DNA of 17,918 nt from DASUXA01 sp036378155 (lineage in GTDB: Bacteria; Actinomycetota; Actinomycetes; Mycobacteriales; Micromonosporaceae): NCBI GenBank assembly GCA_036378155.1, contig DASUXA010000019.1, positions 1 to 17,918 on the forward strand, in the 5' to 3' direction. Made by a program: the position numbers and the translations under genes. Below are positions 13,601 to 17,918 of the stretch, in pieces. The notes beneath the pieces are model-generated. The model was given only the letters and a program-made list of their open reading frames with translations, had not been told where the DNA came from and searched no databases. Numbering within the stretch: the stretch's first letter is position 1; the number at the start of each line of letters is the position of its first letter.

Positions 13601-13615
13601 GGAGGTTAAGCCGCC

Positions 13616-14527
13616 GTGACCATGGAGATCACCCAGTACACACCGGTGGACCGCGACGACGTCGCCGCGCTGTGCGCCCGAGCGCTCGACCTGCCCGAGG
13701 ATGCCGCCGAAGCGCCTGCGCTGGTCGCCCGGCTGGACTCGGCGCCGGAGGCGCGCACCTGGACCCGTTTCGCGGCGCGCCTCGACGGGCGCGTGGTCGG
13801 GGTGGTGAACGGTTCGATCAGCCAGCGGGACGCCCGGATCGGGCACGTCGACCTCCTCGCCGTCGACCCGCAGGCGCGGGGTCGGGGGCTCGCCCGGTCG
13901 CTGCTGGACGCCGCCGAGAAGCACCTCGCCGGGCTGGGCGTCACCGAGATCCGGCTGTCCGGCAACCCGCCGTGCTACGTGTGGCCGGGCGTCGACGTCC
14001 GGTACACGCCGGCGGTCTGTCTCGCCGAAGCCGCCGGGTACCAGCGGTTCGACCTGGCATGGAACATGAGCGCCGACCTGACGTCGGTACCGTCGCCCGA
14101 GGCTGGCGAGGCGCGGCTCGCCGCCGCCGGTATCGAGGTGCGCAGGCTCGCCGGGGACGACCTGCCGGCGGTACGCGCCTGGGTGCGGCGCACCTGGAAC
14201 GCGTCGTGGGAGTGGGAGGTCGCCGAGTCGGTGGGGCGCTCCGACGCGGGCTGTCACGTGGCGCTGCGCGACGGCGAGCCGATCGGGTTCGCCGCGTGGG
14301 GCGCGAACCGACCGAGCCTGTTCGGCCCGATGGGCACCGACCCCGCTGCCGAAGGCACCGGCATCGGCGGGGTGCTGCTGCGGCGCTGCCTGCTCGACCA
14401 GCGGGCGTTCGGGCTGGGTACCGCCGAGATCGGCTGGGCGGGACCGATCCGGTTCTACTCGCGCTCGGTCGGCGCCCGCGTCGAACGGGTGTTCCTGCTG
14501 TTCCGCAAGGCGGTCACGCAGCCCTAG
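13616..14527 (+). CDS. two-domain GNAT-family N-acetyltransferase
   Basis: A 303-residue cytoplasmic protein with two GNAT repeats. The N-terminal domain (about 1-150) has the acetyl-CoA motif VDLLAVDPQARGRGLARSLL with the Q/RxxGxG loop at about 85-90. The C-terminal domain (about 165-300) has PIGFAAWGANRP...GPMGTDPAAEGTGIGGVLLRRCL, where the loop is EGTGIG, and a late FYSRSVGARVERVFLLF strand. The NPPCYVWPGVDVRY stretch between the domains resembles that of other long actinobacterial GNATs. It transfers acetyl from acetyl-CoA to an unknown amine. The start is GTG 13616 because GGAGG lies 10 bp upstream; ATG 13622 is an alternative two codons later. It converges on namZ with a 33-bp gap. Confidence 0.88.
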   Translation: MTMEITQYTPVDRDDVAALCARALDLPEDAAEAPALVARLDSAPEARTWTRFAARLDGRVVGVVNGSISQRDARIGHVDLLAVDPQARGRGLARSLLDAAEKHLAGLGVTEIRLSGNPPCYVWPGVDVRYTPAVCLAEAAGYQRFDLAWNMSADLTSVPSPEAGEARLAAAGIEVRRLAGDDLPAVRAWVRRTWNASWEWEVAESVGRSDAGCHVALRDGEPIGFAAWGANRPSLFGPMGTDPAAEGTGIGGVLLRRCLLDQRAFGLGTAEIGWAGPIRFYSRSVGARVERVFLLFRKAVTQP

Positions 14528-14560
14528 GTCCGCACGTCAACGGCGACGCCCGCCGGGACG

Positions 14561-15718
14561 CTAGTCATACAGCAGGGCGTCGCCGGCCCAGGTGACGTCC
14601 GTGGGCTGTGCGGCGAGCAGGTCGAGCGGGTCCGCCCCGGCGTCGACCGTGCGGCGCAGCCGGTCGCTGCCCCACAGCAGGTCGACGAACCGGCGACCGT
14701 CGCGCTCCGGCGGTCGCCAGGCGAAGTCGTCCGGGTACAACTCGCGCAGCAGGCGCAGCATCACCAGCGCGGTGCGTACCGGCAGGACCGTGAGCCGATC
14801 GGTGATGTGCACCTGTACACCGCGCTGGGGTGTCCCGGCGTGCGGACCCCACGCCGGGGTGAACCAGGCATCCCGGAACGCGACGCCGGGCAGGTCGACG
14901 CGGCGCAGCGCCGCCGCCCACCGGCGGTCGACGTACGGCGCGCCGATCAGCTCGAACGGTCGCGTGGTGCCCCGCCCTTCGGACAGGTTGGTGCCTTCGA
15001 ACAGCACGGTGCCGGAGTACACCAGCGCGGTGTCCAGAGTGGGCATGTTCACCGAGGGCGGTACCCAGGGCAGCCCGATCCGGTCGTACCAGTCCGCGCG
15101 TCGCCACCCGACCAGCGGCACCACCCGCAGGTCGAGGTCCAGGTCGAGGTGGCGGGCGAGCCAGCGGGCGAGTTCGCCGACGGTGAGCCCGTGCCGCAAC
15201 GGGATCTCGGCGCGACCGACGAAGCTGGAGTACGCCGGGTCGAGCGGTGGACCGGCGACCGCCAGTCCACTGATCGGATTGGGACGGTCGAGGACGGTGA
15301 ACGCGCGCCCGGTGCGGGCGGCGGCGGCCATCAGGTCGGCCATGGTCCACACGTACGTGTAGCACCGGCAACCGATGTCCTGGATGTCGTAGACGAGCAC
15401 GTCGACGTCCGCCTGCCCGATCAGTTCGTCGAGCGCCGAGCCGGTGCGCCGGTACGTGTCGAAGAACGGCAGCCCGCTCTCCGGGTCCACGCTGGACGCC
15501 TCGCTGAAGCCTGCCTGGGCGGTGCCTCGTACCCCGTGTTCGGGGCCGAACAGGGCGGTGACGTGTACCCCGGCGGAGCGCAGCCCGTCCAGGGTCGGGG
15601 TGAGGTCCGGCAGTACCCCGGTCTGGTTGGTGACCAGACCGACACGGGCTCGGGCGCCTGCGCCCAGCCGTTCCGGCTGGGCGCAGGCGCGCTCCGCCCC
15701 GGTACCGACCAGCCTCAC
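14561..15718 (-). CDS. namZ: exo-beta-N-acetylmuramidase NamZ (DUF1343)
   Basis: A 385-residue DUF1343 protein. This family includes NamZ of Bacillus subtilis, which removes MurNAc from the non-reducing end of peptidoglycan fragments. The family motifs are VGLVTNQTG (26-34), ALFGPEHGVRG (55-65), YDIQDIGCRCYTY (110-122) and LDRPNPISG (143-151). Later come PSVNMPTLDTALVYSGTVLFEGTN and GRGTTRPFELIGAP, also typical. The start GTG at 15718 overlaps the dipeptidase stop (GTGA), so translation is coupled; the frame continues upstream only as a shadow of the dipeptidase. There is no signal peptide, so the enzyme should act in the cytoplasm on imported muropeptides, unlike the secreted B. subtilis form. 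Codons 10-22 contain a perfect 17-bp hairpin. It is paired with an M19 dipeptidase, which supports cell-wall salvage. Confidence 0.92.
   Translation of the reverse strand: MRLVGTGAERACAQPERLGAGARARVGLVTNQTGVLPDLTPTLDGLRSAGVHVTALFGPEHGVRGTAQAGFSEASSVDPESGLPFFDTYRRTGSALDELIGQADVDVLVYDIQDIGCRCYTYVWTMADLMAAAARTGRAFTVLDRPNPISGLAVAGPPLDPAYSSFVGRAEIPLRHGLTVGELARWLARHLDLDLDLRVVPLVGWRRADWYDRIGLPWVPPSVNMPTLDTALVYSGTVLFEGTNLSEGRGTTRPFELIGAPYVDRRWAAALRRVDLPGVAFRDAWFTPAWGPHAGTPQRGVQVHITDRLTVLPVRTALVMLRLLRELYPDDFAWRPPERDGRRFVDLLWGSDRLRRTVDAGADPLDLLAAQPTDVTWAGDALLYD
15654..15690 (-). promoter_or_regulatory. perfect 17-bp hairpin inside the namZ 5' coding region
   Basis: GCGCCTGCGCCCAGCCG and its exact complement surround a 3-base loop (TTC on plus, GAA in the mRNA). 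It begins 28 nt after the GTG start and covers codons 10-22, in a variable part of the protein before VGLVTNQTG. Such a stem could slow early elongation, cut transcription of namZ relative to the dipeptidase, or protect the mRNA. Role inferred. Confidence 0.55.
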
Positions 15719-16938
15719 CCGTCGAGCTCCGCGAAGGTCGCCGGCGACGCGTCCCGTACCGCCTGCTCGCGGCGCGCCACCGCTTCGGTGTCGCGCAGCA
15801 CGCGCAGCGCGTTGTGCCAGGTCAGCTTCGCCAGTTCCGGGTCGGACCAGCCGCGTTTCGCCAGTTCGGCGAGTAGCGCCGGGTACCCGGACACGTCGGA
15901 TAATCCGTCGGGGGTACACACGATGCCGTCGAAGTCGCCGCCGAGCCCGACGTGGTCGACGCCGGCGACTTCGCGTACGTGCTCGATGTGGTCGGCGACG
16001 TCGGACACCGAACACGGTGGGCGGGGGTGGTCGCGGACCCAGTCGAGGCGCGCCTGCCGCCACTGCGGGCTGTCCTCCGGCCACCGCCCCGCGATCTCCT
16101 CCTCGGCGGCGGCGAGTTCGCCGATCCAGTGTCGACAGGCGTCGTTGAGGAAGCCGGGGACGAAGGTGACCATGACCACGCCGTTCGTGTCCCGTACCCG
16201 CTCGAGTTGCTGGTCGGGGACGTTGCGCGGGTGGTCGCAGAGCGCTCGCGCGGAGGAGTGGGAGAAGAAGGCGGGCGCGGTGGACACGTCGAGCGCGGCG
16301 TCCATGGTGGACGGGGCGACGTGCGACAGGTCGACCAGCACGCCCAACCGGTTGCATTCGCGCACCACTTCGCGACCGAACGCCGACAGCCCGCCGACCT
16401 TCGGCTCGTCGGTGGCGCTGTCCGCCCACGGAGTGTTCTCGACGTGGGTCAGCGTCAGGTACCGCACGCCCAGGGCGTACATCATCCGCAGCGTGCCGAG
16501 CGAACACGCGATCGAGTGACCGCCCTCGACACCCAGCAGGGAGGCGATGCGACCGCCGGCGCGCGCCGCCTCCACCTCGTCCGCCGTCGTCGCGAGGGCG
16601 AGGGTGTCCGGGTACCGGCGGACCAGCCGATGGACGAAGTCGATCTGTTCCAGGGTGGCGACGACCGCTGCTTCGCCGGTCAACCTGCAGGACACGAAGA
16701 CCGACCAGAACTGGGCGCCGACCCCGCCGGCGCGAAGCCGTACCAGGTCGGTGTGCAGCCCGGTGGCGGACTGGTCCACGGACACGTCGAGCCGGTCCAG
16801 GTCGTACCGCACCCGACCGCGCAACTCCCACGCCAGGTCGTTGTGCCCGTCGATGACGGGAGCCCGGTCGAGCAGTGTGCGGATCCGCTCGTCGAGTTCG
16901 GTCGGCGCCTGCTCGCCGAACCGGGTGAAGGCGTTCAT
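15715..16938 (-). CDS. membrane-dipeptidase family (M19) dipeptidase
   Basis: A 407-residue zinc dipeptidase of family M19 (renal dipeptidase). The metal ligands are all present: His 32 and Asp 34 in DGHNDL, Glu 138 in GVEGGHS, His 206 in VDLSH, His 227 in FSHSSAR, plus the conserved GLGGDFDG (331-338). Family members cleave dipeptides, often with a D-residue at the C-terminal side. There is no signal peptide or anchor, so it should be cytoplasmic. It is the first gene of a two-gene unit whose second gene is namZ, overlapping by 4 bp; this fits stepwise breakdown of muropeptides (peptide part here, sugar part by NamZ). The ATG at 16938 is clear but has no strong ribosome site. groL lies upstream on the same strand behind a terminator. 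Confidence 0.94.
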   Translation of the reverse strand: MNAFTRFGEQAPTELDERIRTLLDRAPVIDGHNDLAWELRGRVRYDLDRLDVSVDQSATGLHTDLVRLRAGGVGAQFWSVFVSCRLTGEAAVVATLEQIDFVHRLVRRYPDTLALATTADEVEAARAGGRIASLLGVEGGHSIACSLGTLRMMYALGVRYLTLTHVENTPWADSATDEPKVGGLSAFGREVVRECNRLGVLVDLSHVAPSTMDAALDVSTAPAFFSHSSARALCDHPRNVPDQQLERVRDTNGVVMVTFVPGFLNDACRHWIGELAAAEEEIAGRWPEDSPQWRQARLDWVRDHPRPPCSVSDVADHIEHVREVAGVDHVGLGGDFDGIVCTPDGLSDVSGYPALLAELAKRGWSDPELAKLTWHNALRVLRDTEAVARREQAVRDASPATFAELDG

Positions 16939-16946
16939 GACCGGGT

Positions 16947-16952
16947 ACGTTA
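16947..16952 (-). promoter_or_regulatory. -10 box candidate for the dipeptidase-namZ unit
   Basis: On the minus strand TAACGT (TANNNT) ends 8 bp before the ATG at 16938, predicting a leader of 0-2 nt. The -35 position would fall inside the groL terminator hairpin, so termination and initiation signals would overlap here. Confidence 0.35.
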
Positions 16953-16956
16953 CGCG

Positions 16957-16992
16957 CCAGGGGGCGGACCGCTGTCGCGGTCCGCCCCCTGG
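16957..16992 (-). terminator. groL terminator hairpin
   Basis: CCAGGGGGCGGACCGC and its exact complement form a perfect 16-bp stem around TGTC (16973-16976), starting 22 bp after the groL stop codon. No T-run follows, as is usual for strong GC-rich actinobacterial terminators. Confidence 0.8.
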
Positions 16993-17014
16993 GTTGTGTA
17001 TCGCGGAGTTGGAC

Positions 17015-17918
17015 TCAGAAGTCCATGTCGCCGCCGCCGGGCGCGCCCGCGGCAGCCTTCTCCTTCTCCGGCTTGTCCGCCACCACGGCCTCGGTGGTGA
17101 GGAACAGGGCCGCGATCGACGCGGCGTTCTGCAGCGCCGAACGGGTCACCTTCGCCGGGTCGATGATGCCCGCGGCCAGCATGTCGACGTACTCGCCGGT
17201 CGCCGCGTCCAGGCCGTGGCCGGCCTGCAGGTTGCGCACCTTCTCGACCACGACGCCGCCCTCGAGGCCGGCGTTGACGGCGATCTGGCGCAGCGGAGCG
17301 TCCAGCGCGGTCTTCACGATCGTCGCACCGGTCGCCTCGTCGCCGGACAGGTCCAGCTTGTCGAACGCGGTCTTGCCGGCCTGTACCAGCGCCACGCCAC
17401 CGCCGGGCACGATGCCCTCCTCGACGGCCGCCTTCGCGTTGCGAACGGCGTCCTCGATGCGGTGCTTGCGCTCCTTGAGCTCGACCTCGGTGGCCGCGCC
17501 GACCTTGATGACCGCAACGCCGCCGGCCAGCTTGGCCAGCCGCTCCTGGAGCTTCTCGCGGTCCCAGTCCGAGTCCGTCTTCTCGATCTCGGACTTGATC
17601 TGTGCGATCCTGCCCTTGACCTCATCCTCGTCGCCGGCGCCCTCGACGATCGTGGTGTCGTCCTTGGTGACGACCACCTTGCGGGCGGTGCCGAGCATGT
17701 CGAGACCGACGGACTCGAGCTTCAGCCCGAGCTCCTCGGAGATGACCTGCCCACCGGAGAGCACGGCGATGTCGCCGAGCATGGCCTTACGACGGTCGCC
17801 GAAGCCGGGAGCCTTGACGGCAACGGCCTTGAACGTGCCGCGGATCTTGTTCACGACGAGCGTCGCGAGGGCCTCGCCCTCGACGTCCTCGGCGATGATC
17901 ACGAGCGACTTACCGGCC
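17015..17918 (-). CDS. groL: chaperonin GroEL (GroEL2-like), 3' part; gene runs off the window
   Basis: The last 300 or so codons of a 60-kDa chaperonin, starting within GKSLVIIAEDVEGEALATL and ending GGGDMDF. The part seen covers most of the apical domain from the EDVEGEAL region, the return intermediate domain and the C-terminal equatorial domain. The nucleotide-site stretch EDAVRNAKAAVEEGIVPGGG with its catalytic Asp is intact. The ending VVADKPEKEK...PGGGDMDF is close to M. tuberculosis GroEL2 as I remember it, so this is the housekeeping-type paralog rather than the His-tailed GroEL1. The tail lacks GGM repeats. Codon use is tighter than in the rest of the window: no GGTACC and frequent AAG, ATC and GAG codons, consistent with high expression. 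The 5' end, promoter and any CIRCE element are outside the window. Confidence 0.97.
   Translation of the reverse strand, partial: AGKSLVIIAEDVEGEALATLVVNKIRGTFKAVAVKAPGFGDRRKAMLGDIAVLSGGQVISEELGLKLESVGLDMLGTARKVVVTKDDTTIVEGAGDEDEVKGRIAQIKSEIEKTDSDWDREKLQERLAKLAGGVAVIKVGAATEVELKERKHRIEDAVRNAKAAVEEGIVPGGGVALVQAGKTAFDKLDLSGDEATGATIVKTALDAPLRQIAVNAGLEGGVVVEKVRNLQAGHGLDAATGEYVDMLAAGIIDPAKVTRSALQNAASIAALFLTTEAVVADKPEKEKAAAGAPGGGDMDF

Larger units (their letters stand above)
13582..13609 (-). promoter_or_regulatory. predicted leaderless glpD promoter
   Basis: On the minus strand TTAACC (13604-13609), 16 bp, then TACGGT (13582-13587), which ends exactly 6 bp before the glpD GTG at 13575. This predicts a leaderless transcript. 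The spacer holds a 6-bp inverted repeat, and the -10 box overlaps that of the divergent GNAT gene. Confidence 0.5.

Noticed and set aside
15719..16831. N-terminal extension of NamZ into the dipeptidase region
   Set aside because: The in-frame upstream part is Arg-rich shadow sequence; homology begins right after the GTG at 15718.

Overview
The window is GC-rich, densely packed bacterial DNA with short intergenic gaps, several overlapping start/stop codons and TANNNT-type -10 boxes. Gene content points to a high-GC actinobacterium: an XPB-type helicase with its large helicase-associated partner, a cold-shock protein with a helical tail, DUF4031, a GroEL2-like chaperonin and a two-domain GNAT. 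Micromonosporaceae is my best guess, but it is inferred from gene style and not proven. The order cold-shock protein / helicase-associated protein / XPB recalls, from memory, the Rv0861c-Rv0871 neighbourhood of Mycobacterium tuberculosis.

Layout. Bases 1-378 hold no gene I can support. They contain a 65-bp tandem repeat and a 38-bp near-palindrome. On the minus strand follow a cold-shock protein, a HAD phosphatase (whose first catalytic motif lies upstream of any canonical start codon) and a 71-residue conserved-looking small protein. Divergent from these is the 799-residue helicase-associated protein. Its partner, the XPB/ERCC3 helicase, begins about 950 bp further on. Between them sit two small, mutually paralogous two-helix membrane proteins on the opposite strand.

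Downstream are a lipoprotein with a possible emfourin-like domain (-), an HD-domain hydrolase (+), a DUF4031 protein (-) and a GlcD-type FAD-linked oxidase (+). The last two are divergent across 28 bp. A strong hairpin separates the oxidase from a minus-strand, translationally coupled three-gene operon: a four-cysteine protein with PPQQPxR repeats, then a YeeE/YedE-type sulfur-compound transporter split into two halves. Next to the operon is a decayed GNAT fragment in a locally AT-richer patch. Its end overlaps the end of glpD (aerobic glycerol-3-phosphate dehydrogenase, -), which is divergent from an intact two-domain GNAT (+). The right end carries a coupled pair on the minus strand: an M19 dipeptidase and NamZ (DUF1343, exo-N-acetylmuramidase), a likely muropeptide-salvage unit without signal peptides. 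The window closes with the 3' part of groL and its terminator.

Themes. Four genes start exactly 6 bp after a TANNNT hexamer, which predicts leaderless mRNAs. Two divergent gene pairs have abutting or overlapping -10 boxes. Four long hairpins have arms of 16-17 bp. The palindrome GGTACC is strongly over-represented except in groL. No tRNA, rRNA, CRISPR array, insertion sequence or prophage was seen. I did not find a clear new defence or biosynthetic system. The best leads are the split XPB pair with its membrane-protein insert, the YedE/Cys4 operon and the hairpin inside namZ.
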